From Acinetobacter higginsii (GTDB lineage: Bacteria; Pseudomonadota; Gammaproteobacteria; Pseudomonadales; Moraxellaceae): a DNA stretch of 64,000 nt. The translations under genes were made by a program, and so were the position numbers. Every line of letters starts with the position of its first letter. Positions within the stretch are counted from its first letter, which is position 1. The stretch covers positions 2,226,606 to 2,290,605 of the forward strand of contig NZ_KB850072.1 of assembly GCF_000369525.1 (NCBI RefSeq), written 5' to 3'. The notes beneath the pieces are model-generated. The model made no database searches and was not told where the DNA came from. It saw only the letters and a program-made list of their open reading frames with translations. Of this stretch, positions 1 through 8,460 are shown one piece after another.

Positions 1-899
1 CAGACAATCTGCATGGTGTCGTAGAACCACACACGTGCAGCCTTAAACTCTGCTTCGACTTGGGCAAATTCATATTGGGTTACAGGTCGGCTGGCAATTT
101 CCGCACCACCAGTAATTGAAGACTTGCCCGGTGCCAGTTTTTGAAATTCTTCGATCGCTGCGGCAGCAACACCAATCCCGACCACGGTTAAGACCTGAGT
201 GGCTAAAGACAAAGATGGATATTTAAAAAATGGCTCAGGCAGTTTAGAAGGTTCACCACGAACAAAAGTCCACTCCTTCGCGACTAGCACATCTTTCACC
301 ACCAAATCATGGCTGCCTGTACCTTTCAGACCGACCGTGTCCCAGGTCATGTCGATTTGAGCTTTATTGGCTGGCATCACTGCCATGCGCGGTAAACCTT
401 GGGCTTCGTTGTCCTTTTGTGGTGAAATCCCGACACCGACAATATCTGCGCCCATACAACCACTGGAAAACTTCCAACGTCCACTCACCACCACACCATC
501 ATCCGTAATTTCCGCAGGTTGTGGAGGGAAAATGCCACCAGCGAACACAATGTCTGGACTGTCTTTATACAGTTGCGCAAGCGTTGCTTCAGGCAAACTG
601 CCCAAATAGGCCGGACTCATACCAAAACTTGCCACCCAACCGACTGAGCCATCTGCTTTAGAGAGTTGTTCAATCAATTCACAAAACTGTTTCGGTGACC
701 ATTCATTGCCACCAAAACGTTTCGGCACCAAAGCACGGTAAACGCCAATCTGTTTGAGTTTTTCAATGATATCCTGACTGACATAAGCTTGGTTATCGAA
801 CTCCCCTGTGCAGGCACGTTCACGAATTTCTTGACACAAGCGCTCTAATTCCGTTGTGGTTGTGCCCATGACAAATTCCTTTATCGATAAGTTATTCAT
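1..899 (-). CDS. iacA: IacA-like acyl-CoA-dehydrogenase-fold flavin oxygenase (partial)
   Basis: About 299 residues are visible; the C-terminus lies beyond the left edge. The protein has the acyl-CoA-dehydrogenase fold used by IacA, the oxygenase that starts indole-3-acetate breakdown, and by DszC/HpaH-type flavin monooxygenases. The N-terminal helical domain and the start of the beta domain (GGIFPP, VVSGRWKFSSG near residues 121-147) are readable. Two starts fit: ATG at 899 (AAGGA 8 bases upstream) and ATG at 869 (AAAGGA 7 upstream, giving MGTTTTELER). It begins 18 bases after the amidase stop, so the two are very likely co-transcribed. The family call is firm. The iacA assignment is inferred from the adjacent amidase and divergent MarR gene, an arrangement known from Acinetobacter iac clusters. 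Confidence 0.65.
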   Translation of the reverse strand, partial: MNNLSIKEFVMGTTTTELERLCQEIRERACTGEFDNQAYVSQDIIEKLKQIGVYRALVPKRFGGNEWSPKQFCELIEQLSKADGSVGWVASFGMSPAYLGSLPEATLAQLYKDSPDIVFAGGIFPPQPAEITDDGVVVSGRWKFSSGCMGADIVGVGISPQKDNEAQGLPRMAVMPANKAQIDMTWDTVGLKGTGSHDLVVKDVLVAKEWTFVRGEPSKLPEPFFKYPSLSLATQVLTVVGIGVAAAAIEEFQKLAPGKSSITGGAEIASRPVTQYEFAQVEAEFKAARVWFYDTMQIV

Positions 900-917
900 T
901 CCCTCATTCCTTTTCGG

Positions 918-2030
918 TTATTGCGCTGCACTCACGATATATTTCGCAACAGCACATAAATATTCATCGGCATTGTGTTTCGCCACGATTTGTAAGCCCA
1001 TAGGTAATCCTTCACTCGTTTGTAGTGGGATTGAAATCGCAGGGTGTCCAGAAAGATTAAAAGGTCGAACCAGACCAGTAAGATTTAAAAAAGCCACAGT
1101 ATTTTCAGCATCAGCAACTTTAGGTGGAATCTGCGGTAAGGTTGGTAAGATCAAGGCATCGTAATGAGTCAGTAAGGCATCAAGCTCGGCGGTAAAATCT
1201 GCTTTCACCTGCTCCGCCTGTTTGACTTGGGCCAATGTGGTGTCGGCTGCTTTCAGCAAGCGCCCATTGACGTCAGTACCCAGCAAGCCTGTTTCAGTCA
1301 ACTCACCGTAGGCTTGCCAATTTTCGTAATTAATGATCTGCATCCCTGCATTAAAAGCAGCTTCAAAGCCTTTCAAAGTCACAGCTGATACTGTCAGATT
1401 GGCTTGAGTCAGAAAATGCTGGATCGTATCAATGACGACTGAATCAGCAACGACATTGAGCCACGCCAGTTTCGGTACCTGAGTCAATTCAGTAGATTGA
1501 TGGAAAGTGGGATCAATGATTTGCATGGCGGTTTCAATCATCTTGACTGAATTTGCAAAAGGGCCAACGCAATCCAATGAACTTGTTGCTGGATGTACAC
1601 CTGCACGGCTGACACGGCCAAAGGTCGGTTTTAAACCGTAAACCCCACAACATGCTGCGGGCATACGAATCGAACCACCGGTATCCGTGCCTAAAGTAAA
1701 ATCAGCTAGGCCTGCCGCAACTGCTGCTGCTGAACCACTTGAAGAACCGCCTGGAATAAGCTCAGGATATTTCGGATTAAGTGCCGTACCAAAGGCATGG
1801 TTAATCCCTGTGATCCCAAAAGCCAATTCATGCAGATTGGTCTTTGCCGTAATTTGGCAATCCGCAGCGAGAATACGATTTACCACTTCCGCGTTTGTAC
1901 TTGCAGGTTGGCTGTGCATTAAGGCTTTGCTGCCTGCCATGGTCTGCATACCTTGAATATCAATGGAATCTTTCACCATGACTTTCAAAGCACCTGCTCC
2001 TTTTTGTACCTCTTGTACAATAATATTCAT
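918..2030 (-). CDS. iacH: Amidase-signature hydrolase, IacH-like
   Basis: This is a 370-residue amidase-signature enzyme. The Ser-cisSer-Lys triad can be read as K20 (VMVKDS), S96/S97 in GGSSSGS, and S120 in GTDTGGSIRMPA. At 370 residues it is shorter than most GatA/amidase relatives (450-500), lacking much of the usual N-terminal arm and C-terminal region. The ATG at 2030 has GGAAAAGTGA just upstream. It heads a leftward unit with the IacA-like oxygenase and diverges from a MarR regulator, as iacH does in Acinetobacter indole-3-acetate clusters. The precise role of IacH in that pathway is not settled, so a generic amidase acting on an indole-acetamide-like compound is also possible. Confidence 0.7.
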   Translation of the reverse strand: MNIIVQEVQKGAGALKVMVKDSIDIQGMQTMAGSKALMHSQPASTNAEVVNRILAADCQITAKTNLHELAFGITGINHAFGTALNPKYPELIPGGSSSGSAAAVAAGLADFTLGTDTGGSIRMPAACCGVYGLKPTFGRVSRAGVHPATSSLDCVGPFANSVKMIETAMQIIDPTFHQSTELTQVPKLAWLNVVADSVVIDTIQHFLTQANLTVSAVTLKGFEAAFNAGMQIINYENWQAYGELTETGLLGTDVNGRLLKAADTTLAQVKQAEQVKADFTAELDALLTHYDALILPTLPQIPPKVADAENTVAFLNLTGLVRPFNLSGHPAISIPLQTSEGLPMGLQIVAKHNADEYLCAVAKYIVSAAQ

Positions 2031-2050
2031 TCACTTTTCCATGTATTTTT

Positions 2051-2096
2051 ATACTTATTACAAATATCGGAAAAAGTAATGTAATTGTCAAGTATT
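2051..2096 (-). promoter_or_regulatory. iacH promoter with nested inverted repeat (candidate IacR operator)
   Basis: On the minus strand a perfect -35 TTGACA (2086-2091) is separated by 17 bases from GATATT (2063-2068). ATACTT (2051-2056) and ATTACA (2057-2062) are mirrored by TGTAAT (2080-2085) and AAGTAT (2091-2096), so an interrupted dyad covers the whole promoter. A MarR-type repressor binding here could control iacH. The promoter call is from sequence; the identity of the binding protein is inferred. Confidence 0.5.
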
Positions 2097-2178
2097 TTTC
2101 ATGATTAAGAACAAAGAAAATGTTTCTAATTTTTGTATAATGCTGAATGTCCATTTTTATAAAAGTAATGACTTGGCT

Positions 2179-2646
2179 ATGCTTACTCATTTAGAACAAT
2201 TTCTACCCAACAATGAACCGAGCAGCTTACAGAGCTATCCTTTTTTCTGGATCTCTCAAGTGAATGGTAAATACACACAACTTATTGAAAAATCAATTAA
2301 AAAACTAGGTATCGACAATACACGTCGTAAAATTATTTTAAGCACCAATGCGCTTGAACAAGCCAGTATTACCGAGATTGCCAACCTCTCTACCCTCAAG
2401 CTGACCACGGCAACCAAAGCCGTTTATCGCTTGGTTGAAGATGATATTGTGCAGGTGTTTTCATCCGAATCGGATGAACGTATCTCCATGGTGAAACTGA
2501 CCGATAAAGGTAAAGAAATGGTTGAACAAATTAACCAGATCAGTCAGGTCACCCTATCTGGGATTCTGAATGCCTTTGATGATGCTGAACTGCATCAGTT
2601 GAATGGTCAATTAAAAAAGCTGTTTGATTTAATGCCCTCAAGCTAA
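2179..2646 (+). CDS. iacR: MarR-family regulator, IacR-like
   Basis: About 155 residues with a winged-helix MarR core: ITEIANLSTLKLTTATKAVYRL forms the helix-turn-helix and SDERISMVKLTDKGKEM the wing. The frame is open upstream to 2101, but a TATAAT hexamer at 2136-2141 lies inside that extension, so ATG 2179 (MLTHLEQF) is the likelier start. No strong ribosome binding site is visible for either choice. The gene diverges from iacH and iacA, and a dyad lies over the iacH promoter. In known iac loci the MarR protein IacR senses indole-3-acetate; that ligand is inferred here from context. Confidence 0.65.
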   Translation: MLTHLEQFLPNNEPSSLQSYPFFWISQVNGKYTQLIEKSIKKLGIDNTRRKIILSTNALEQASITEIANLSTLKLTTATKAVYRLVEDDIVQVFSSESDERISMVKLTDKGKEMVEQINQISQVTLSGILNAFDDAELHQLNGQLKKLFDLMPSS

Positions 2647-2659
2647 AGCAACGACAAAA

Positions 2660-2683
2660 GCCCATGTCTATGCAGAGATGGGC
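2660..2683. terminator. Bidirectional terminator between convergent genes
   Basis: GCCCAT (2660-2665) pairs with ATGGGC (2678-2683), with further TCT/AGA pairing inside. A-rich and T-rich flanks lie on the two sides. The hairpin sits between the convergent MarR gene and the 3-hydroxyacyl-CoA-dehydrogenase-like gene. Confidence 0.5.
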
Positions 2684-2703
2684 AAAAGTGTGGACCAAGC
2701 TGA

Positions 2704-3693
2704 TTACTGATTTAAAATATTAAACGGCGGTTTAAGCTGATTTGCGGTAATCCGATCTGAAAATGTCTGTAAAACCCGTTGTTTATAAGCAGCAATATCG
2801 ATCTGCTGATAATTATAAAAACCCTGCTGCTCGCGTAAGCCATTGCGTTGCTGTCGCATATTCTCGGCAATAATTTCAGGCGTGCGATAACGTTCGCCTA
2901 GCTCCTTTTGTAAATATTGTGAAGCGTAATACAAAATATCGCCACCACCCCAGTCAATAAATTCCAGCAAGCCCAACACCGAAAAACGTAAACCAAACCC
3001 AGTCCGAATCGCGATATCAATATCTTCTGCGGAAGCCACACCTTCTTCTACCATCCGTGCCGCTTCATTCATTGCCAAGGCCTGAATCCGTGGCACGATA
3101 TAACCCGCTTTGGCATGACACACCACAGGAACTTTGCCAATTGCCTGTAAGAAGCTTTTCAAGGTATTTACTGCCTCATCTGAAGTTTGCTCAGAACGAC
3201 TTAACTCAACCAGCGGAATCAGATAGGCAGGATTGAGCCAATGCGCATTCACCACCCGTTCTGGGTGAGAAATCATGTGCGCAATATCAGTGACCAGAAA
3301 GGTTGACGTCGTCGATGCAACAATACAAGTCGGCGTAATATATTGATCCAGCCAAGTAAAAATATCTTCTTTGGCTTGCCTGAGCTCGGGTACACCTTCC
3401 ATAACTAGATCACAATGGGCTAAGACTGATATTGAAGCCGTGCGACTTAGAACCTTAACCAGATCCAAAATAAAAGCTGTTTGTTCAGATTGAATAAACT
3501 GGATACTTTCCAGCAATTGCAATTCTTGTTTTAAGTCAGTTTGGACCTGAGCCTGATATTGCTCAAACTCAGCCTCCGTGCGTTGTCGGGCATCGATTAA
3601 AGCCACTTTGAGTCCAGCATAAGCAAAGGCAAGCGCAATGGCTTTACCCATACGACCAGCACCCAGTACCGTAACTTGTTGAATTGGATTCAT
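2704..3693 (-). CDS. 3-hydroxyacyl-CoA dehydrogenase family protein
   Basis: A 329-residue NAD-dependent dehydrogenase. The Rossmann motif GAGRMGKAIA lies at residues 11-20. STTSTFLVTDIA and HWLNPAYLIPLVEL match the catalytic His region of 3-hydroxyacyl-CoA and L-carnitine dehydrogenases, and a C-terminal helical dimerisation domain follows (FGLRFSVLGLLEFIDWGG). SD AAGGAG precedes the ATG by 8 bases and overlaps the end of the upstream opine-dehydrogenase-like gene, with only one base between the two genes, so translation is probably coupled. The substrate cannot be read from sequence; a short beta-hydroxy acid or carnitine-like compound would fit the family. Confidence 0.75.
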   Translation of the reverse strand: MNPIQQVTVLGAGRMGKAIALAFAYAGLKVALIDARQRTEAEFEQYQAQVQTDLKQELQLLESIQFIQSEQTAFILDLVKVLSRTASISVLAHCDLVMEGVPELRQAKEDIFTWLDQYITPTCIVASTTSTFLVTDIAHMISHPERVVNAHWLNPAYLIPLVELSRSEQTSDEAVNTLKSFLQAIGKVPVVCHAKAGYIVPRIQALAMNEAARMVEEGVASAEDIDIAIRTGFGLRFSVLGLLEFIDWGGGDILYYASQYLQKELGERYRTPEIIAENMRQQRNGLREQQGFYNYQQIDIAAYKQRVLQTFSDRITANQLKPPFNILNQ

Positions 3694-3694
3694 C

Positions 3695-4801
3695 TTAGAC
3701 TCCTTGCTGCAAGATCGCTTGCAACTCAGCCTTACTTTTATCGGCTAGCCCTAGGTTCTCAAAAGTCCGTCCTTCCTGATACAAATCCTTTCCTGTCACC
3801 GCAGAAGCAATATTCAGTAGCCCTTCTGCCACAGGTGTCGCGACACCCACCCAACGACCGACCGAAACCAGAAAGGATAATCCTAGACGCGTATCTTCCA
3901 GCATATAACGATGCGTCTGTAAGTCGATATCTTCACGCCAGTCTCCACTATCGGTTAATTTGCCATGTGCCCCACGGCCATACATCCATTCATCACCCTC
4001 ACCGTCTTTATTGTAATGATCAGCTAGAGGAAAATGCGGTGCAGCATAGCCCAATGCTTCCCTTACACGCATACGCTCTGCGTCAAGCTGATTGGTGACA
4101 CGGCGAATTGACGATTGTGTCCCTTCATTATGAATATCCCACGCTTCGAAATGTTCGAGTGGTCCCGCATTCATCAAAATCAACGGTGGATGAATAATCG
4201 GTCCCGCATTCATTAATGCACCACTTAAACTGTCCTCAATTGGCTCAACACTTGGGTACGCCTGTTTTAAAATTTGAAATGCATGCTCGGACAAGCTGCT
4301 TGGCAAAACCCCAGTCGGTAAACGAGTCGCATAACCACTGACCACGATCTGATTGACCCCATGCTTACGCACCAGATAAGGCAGTGTGCCTGTTTCGGCA
4401 AAAGCCACTTGAGCTGTGTTACCTGCTTCGCGCATGGCTTTGGCAAAGACAAAGCTACCGAAGGTTGCAGGCGGTAAATACACCACCTGACCCGCTTGAA
4501 AGAAAGGCGCGGCCTGCTGAGCCAAATCCAGATGCGTGGTTGCGGGTAAAGGAATAATAATCAACTGGGCATGCCGGATGGCTTTTTCTAAATGATCCGA
4601 AAGATTAATCTGGCTGTTTTTAAAGCCAACACTCACTGTGCGCTCACCCTGATAATCTTTGATTTTAAGCTCACCTGTAGCAGCCAACTGTTGCAAGGCT
4701 TCATGGTCACGACGCCATAACACTACATCGTGGCCTTTTTCCGCCATCTCTGCTGCTGCGGCATAACATCCGTGTCCGCCACCGAGTACTGTAATTTTCA
4801 T
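3695..4801 (-). CDS. Octopine/nopaline dehydrogenase family protein
   Basis: 368 residues. The N-terminal NAD(P)-binding motif is GGGHGCYAAAAEMA. The C-terminal half has the opine-dehydrogenase signature MNAGPIIHPPL..NAGPLEH, with the catalytic His in the family position. Opine dehydrogenases reductively couple an amino acid to a 2-oxo acid, or run the reverse oxidation. The SD CAGGAAAG lies 6 bases before the ATG. It is tightly coupled to the downstream hydroxyacyl-CoA-dehydrogenase-like gene, and an AraC regulator and an MFS carrier lie upstream, which suggests uptake and oxidation of an opine-like or modified amino acid. That role is inferred. Confidence 0.75.
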   Translation of the reverse strand: MKITVLGGGHGCYAAAAEMAEKGHDVVLWRRDHEALQQLAATGELKIKDYQGERTVSVGFKNSQINLSDHLEKAIRHAQLIIIPLPATTHLDLAQQAAPFFQAGQVVYLPPATFGSFVFAKAMREAGNTAQVAFAETGTLPYLVRKHGVNQIVVSGYATRLPTGVLPSSLSEHAFQILKQAYPSVEPIEDSLSGALMNAGPIIHPPLILMNAGPLEHFEAWDIHNEGTQSSIRRVTNQLDAERMRVREALGYAAPHFPLADHYNKDGEGDEWMYGRGAHGKLTDSGDWREDIDLQTHRYMLEDTRLGLSFLVSVGRWVGVATPVAEGLLNIASAVTGKDLYQEGRTFENLGLADKSKAELQAILQQGV

Positions 4802-4885
4802 TTGCTTTCCTGCTGATTAATTTTCAATTCAGCATAAAAGAGAGCACGACCTGTGGCTTATCCAAATACGCAAGCGTTATTCCAT

Positions 4886-5896
4886 TTACGCACGCATTTG
4901 ATGAACTGGCACGGCATCTTTTTTTAAAGTATGCGAAGGCAAGCAGCCATAACGTTTTTTATATAGGCTGGAAAAATGCCCAAAACTTTGGATGCCATGA
5001 TCTAGTAAAATATCGGTGACAGTTTCATGAGATAGTGCTTGTTGTAAAGCCAAATGCACCCGTTCCAAGCGCTGCTCACGGATATATTCCACTGGGGTTT
5101 GCTGTAAATACTGGCTAAAACCTTTTTGCAAGGTTCGTATCGACACATCGCAATACTGGCTTAAATCAGCTAAGGAAATGGTCAGTTGTACATGTTTCTG
5201 AATGTATTGCTGTGCTCTTTTCATATAGCTTGGCAGTAGTTGTTGCCGTTGAGCATTCAACCGTTCGGTATAATTATTCGGGATTTTAAGCAAAATCAGC
5301 TCGATCAAATACTGGCTAAAACTGGCTGAAATAAAGCTCCAGTTGTGAATATTATAATAAGCATGACACAGATAATTCAGTGTTTCAATAATCGCATCGA
5401 TCCCTTCCAAACTACAGGATAATGAAGAATTAAAGCGCAACGGTTCTTGGCTACGACATCCCAACATGTTGAATAATTGAGTTTCGATATCCTGTTGCGC
5501 CAATTTTAAAATAATATTACGGCAATGCTGATTGGTGATGATCTGCTGTCGGGTATGCGGATGGGTGACCGACATGATTCCTGCAGATTGCACGATCTGC
5601 TGCCGATCAAATTTGAGCTCACATTGTCCTTCCAGCGTGATTCTAAATAAATAAAAGTCAGCACTATCCTCAATGTTAATCATGACTGGCGCACTATATT
5701 TCAGATCGTACAGCGCGCCATTACCAAAGCTAAAGCCATTCAAACGCGTATTTAGAGGTTCTCGTACTTCGACATCAAAACGATGCGGGCAGAGATAGTG
5801 ACTGATTTGATCTTTAATGGTTTGATAATCATTAGATTTAAATAATAAAAATTCATCCAGATAATGCAAATGATCCAGTTTAAAACTCGCTTGCAT
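4886..5896 (-). CDS. AraC-family transcriptional regulator
   Basis: 336 residues. The N-terminal part resembles the AraC-binding-like domain found in FeaR/AtoS-type activators. The C-terminal AraC double helix-turn-helix spans about residues 225-325 (LSQYCDVSIRTLQKGFSQYL and DILLDHGIQSFGHFSSLYKKRYG). The frame begins at a GTG, but the ATG directly after it (5896) has GGGAG 7 bases upstream and is the better start. It is co-oriented with the MFS gene upstream and the two dehydrogenases downstream, so it is the likely activator of this module. Confidence 0.8.
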   Translation of the reverse strand: MQASFKLDHLHYLDEFLLFKSNDYQTIKDQISHYLCPHRFDVEVREPLNTRLNGFSFGNGALYDLKYSAPVMINIEDSADFYLFRITLEGQCELKFDRQQIVQSAGIMSVTHPHTRQQIITNQHCRNIILKLAQQDIETQLFNMLGCRSQEPLRFNSSLSCSLEGIDAIIETLNYLCHAYYNIHNWSFISASFSQYLIELILLKIPNNYTERLNAQRQQLLPSYMKRAQQYIQKHVQLTISLADLSQYCDVSIRTLQKGFSQYLQQTPVEYIREQRLERVHLALQQALSHETVTDILLDHGIQSFGHFSSLYKKRYGCLPSHTLKKDAVPVHQMRA

Positions 5897-5938
5897 CACG
5901 TCACTCCCTTGCTAAAGATTTCACTGACAAAGCACAAA

Positions 5939-5958
5939 GCCCATTACGAAGAATGGGC
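5939..5958 (-). terminator. Hairpin between MFS and AraC genes
   Basis: GCCCATT (5939-5945) and AATGGGC (5952-5958) form a perfect 7-bp stem with a 6-base loop. On the minus strand it is followed by a T-rich stretch. It lies just after the MFS stop and may terminate or attenuate read-through into the araC-type gene. Confidence 0.5.
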
Positions 5959-5985
5959 CTGCGACATCCTCAGTGCAACATCAAA

Positions 5986-7329
5986 TCAAGATCCATGTTC
6001 CTGCTGCATACTGTCACTAAATGCCTGACAGCCTTTTTTCAATAGGATAAAAGCCAATACACAGGAAATCGTACCCACGATCGACAAAGACATTCCGACC
6101 ATCAGTGGATTTTCAAAAACTTTATCGGTAATCAAAGCCACCAATGTCGTCCCAATCCCAACCGCAACCAGATTACTGATCAATAAAAACACCGCTGAGA
6201 TTTGTGCGCGTAACTGATTCGGTGCCAACATTTGCATAGCAGTCGTTGAAATCGGCATCGGGAATGAAGCAAAGAACATTGCAGGCACTAAGAACACCAC
6301 GGATAACCATAACTCATTCACTTGCGTAAATACCATCATCGGAATGATCAAACCCACAATCCCAATCACACCTGTAATCATCGGCGCATCTTTACGACCT
6401 TTTTGAATAAACCAGTCATTCAGCCAACCCGCACAAAATACGCCTAGGATATTCGCCACCAGTAACACACTGCCCAGCATATAGCCCGCTTCAGTTGGGG
6501 TAAGACCAAACTTGCGCATATAGAATGCAGGCGACCAACTGATCAAGCAATACAAAGCCATTGCATAAAAAGTAAAACCTAAATAGTGACATTTGAAGGT
6601 ACGACCATGCTTTTTAATAAACTTGAATGCATCCTTCATACTGGTTTTTTCTACTTGCCCCTGTGCATTGAGACGCTGACCCTTACGCTGAGGTTCTCTC
6701 ACGGTGAGTAAAACCAATAGACCAATAAAGACACCAGGTAGCCCGACAATAATAAATGCCGCTTGCCATGCCTTAAGTGCACCAAAAACTGGAACCATGA
6801 TGCTATCCATATTTTTGAGTAAGCCAATCACATAGCCACCGACCAGAAAAGCAATCCCGCCACCGACAAAAGAACCAATCGAATAAACCGCAACAGCACG
6901 TCCTAATTTATCCTTACTAAACATATCGCTAAACATCGAGTAAGCTGCGGGTGACAAAGCAGCTTCGCCCACACCCACGCCCATACGACTCAAAAACAGT
7001 TGCAGAAAGTTTTTACTTAACCCACAAAATGCCGTCGCAATACTCCAAAATACCACCCCGATGGCAATAATTTTTGGACGGGAGAAACGATCTGCCAGAT
7101 ATGCCAAGGGTAAGCCCATAAAGGCATAAAACAGAGAAAAGGCTAAACCGTGTAATAAACTAAATTGCGTGTCTGAAAGCCCGAGATCCGCTTTAATCGG
7201 CTCGATCATCAGCGCCAGTATTTGTCGATCAATAAATGAAAAGATATAGGCCAACATGCACAGTAGTACCACATACCATGCATAAAGATTTGATTGAGCT
7301 TGTTTGGGCTCAGTAGATTGCGTATCCAT
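5986..7329 (-). CDS. MFS transporter (spinster-like)
   Basis: 447 residues with about 12 membrane segments, preceded by a short polar N-terminus. The first segment carries FIDRQILALMIEPIKADLGLS, and the loop after segment 2 has the MFS A-motif-like LADRFSRPKI. This family in proteobacteria imports or exports small organic anions. SD AAGGA precedes the ATG by 6-7 bases. It is the first gene of the leftward module with the AraC regulator and the opine and hydroxyacyl dehydrogenases, so it probably carries their substrate into the cell (inferred). Confidence 0.75.
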   Translation of the reverse strand: MDTQSTEPKQAQSNLYAWYVVLLCMLAYIFSFIDRQILALMIEPIKADLGLSDTQFSLLHGLAFSLFYAFMGLPLAYLADRFSRPKIIAIGVVFWSIATAFCGLSKNFLQLFLSRMGVGVGEAALSPAAYSMFSDMFSKDKLGRAVAVYSIGSFVGGGIAFLVGGYVIGLLKNMDSIMVPVFGALKAWQAAFIIVGLPGVFIGLLVLLTVREPQRKGQRLNAQGQVEKTSMKDAFKFIKKHGRTFKCHYLGFTFYAMALYCLISWSPAFYMRKFGLTPTEAGYMLGSVLLVANILGVFCAGWLNDWFIQKGRKDAPMITGVIGIVGLIIPMMVFTQVNELWLSVVFLVPAMFFASFPMPISTTAMQMLAPNQLRAQISAVFLLISNLVAVGIGTTLVALITDKVFENPLMVGMSLSIVGTISCVLAFILLKKGCQAFSDSMQQEHGS

Positions 7330-7688
7330 TTTGCTTCCTTGTCCATGCCATTTTTCTAATGCGTCTTCTTATTAGAGACAATATGAGCAGAATCCGTTTC
7401 TGCTCTGTCTTCAATAAGGTAAATCATCCTTCTCTATATTTATTATTTTTACATGGAATTTTCCATAATATTTCAGGTATAAAGTTATACCTTTTTTGCG
7501 ATCTTGGCGACTTAAACGTTTGGCTAAATGATTACTTATGGTTTAAATGTTTGATATAATATAATTTTTAAAATATTGCATCAAAGTTTCCTGAATCGTG
7601 AAAAATACTGATGCTTATTTTATTTTAAAATTATATTGAATTTTACATTTATTTTTGGTTTAAAATAAAGCGAGATACTCGATTTTCA
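7330..7688. other. Divergent AT-rich intergenic region
   Basis: This stretch separates the MFS gene from the SnoaL-like gene and must hold both promoters. Several TATAAT-like hexamers occur around 7550-7565, but none has a convincing -35 partner. A 66-codon frame at 7359-7559 lacks a ribosome binding site and recognisable composition and is not called. Confidence 0.4.
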
Positions 7689-8093
7689 ATGGAAATGAAT
7701 ATGGCACTTATCAAAGAACAAGCAATCGAAAGCATTCATAGCATGCATGTCCTGATTGAGAAAATTTTTAATGGAAAACATGCTGAACAAGACCTTCCCC
7801 TACTGATTAATTATTTTGCTGATCATTTTGAAATGGTCGGTGCAGCAGGAAAACGTTTTTCACTTGAAGATGTCAAAGGCTTATTTAGCAACAATCAAGG
7901 GAAAATGCCTGATATCAAAATTGAAATCTATGACGAGCAAGTCTTAATGCAAAAACAAGATGCAATTGTTCTGACCTATACCGAAAAGCACACCAAAGAC
8001 ACAGGTATTTTAATTCGACGCTCATGCGCTTTAATTGAAGAAATTAACGGAAAAATGGTCTGGAGCTATTTGCAAGAAACATTTTTAGCCTAA
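7689..8093 (+). CDS. SnoaL/NTF2-like small protein
   Basis: 134 residues (130 if the internal ATG at 7701 is used; GGAAATGAAT precedes it). The helix-rich N-terminus followed by FADHFEMVGAAGKRFSLEDVKGLF, and the later strands (DAIVLTYTEKH, RRSCALIEEINGKMVWSYLQET), match the cone-shaped NTF2-like/DUF4440 fold. Such proteins are often small hydrolases, isomerases or ligand binders. No active site can be assigned. It stands alone, followed by a strong hairpin. Confidence 0.6.
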   Translation: MEMNMALIKEQAIESIHSMHVLIEKIFNGKHAEQDLPLLINYFADHFEMVGAAGKRFSLEDVKGLFSNNQGKMPDIKIEIYDEQVLMQKQDAIVLTYTEKHTKDTGILIRRSCALIEEINGKMVWSYLQETFLA

Positions 8094-8101
8094 ATAAATC
8101 A

Positions 8102-8135
8102 TGTAAAAATTCTTGTAAAAACAAGAGTTTTTACA
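8102..8135 (+). terminator. Terminator after SnoaL-like gene
   Basis: TGTAAAAATTCTTG (8102-8115) and CAAGAGTTTTTACA (8122-8135) form a 14-bp stem with one G:U pair and a 6-base loop. The T-run is within the right arm. It lies 8 bases after the stop codon. Confidence 0.65.
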
Positions 8136-8460
8136 TACCAAACAGATCTAAAATCGACTATAACAATGCTCTCCCTTCAAGTTTAACCCTTAGCTTAAAA
8201 TCAATGAATCAGGTGCGCAGCAAATGCTGCTCTGCCCTGATATCCTGACTTCGATATCTGGATAATTATTAAAGTACAAGTATTTACATGAACCATAAAT
8301 ACTTATGCCATTGTTCCGCTAAAATCAAAACTGAAAAAGTGATGTCGCTGATTTCTCTCATCAGAACATATCTTCTTCCAAAGTATGATATTGACTCACT
8401 CATGTTATTGAGCAAAATCGACTGTGCGACTCAATAAAGAAATACAGGATAAATCGTTTT
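8136..8460. other. Intergenic region with structured segment
   Basis: No open frame of note. Positions 8208-8241 fold as an imperfect hairpin: ATCAGG with CCTGAT as the outer stem, GCAGCA with TGCTGC as the inner stem. It is followed by a second possible stem (TATCC..GGATA, about 8241-8264). This could be a leader or small RNA ahead of the zinc-ribbon gene; nothing in the sequence assigns it to a known family. Confidence 0.3.

Noticed and set aside
918..1956. Frames antisense to the amidase gene
   Set aside because: The amidase catalytic motifs are intact on the opposite strand; these are shadows.
7359..7559. Rightward 66-codon frame in the MFS upstream region
   Set aside because: No ribosome binding site, AT-driven composition, overlaps the likely divergent promoters.
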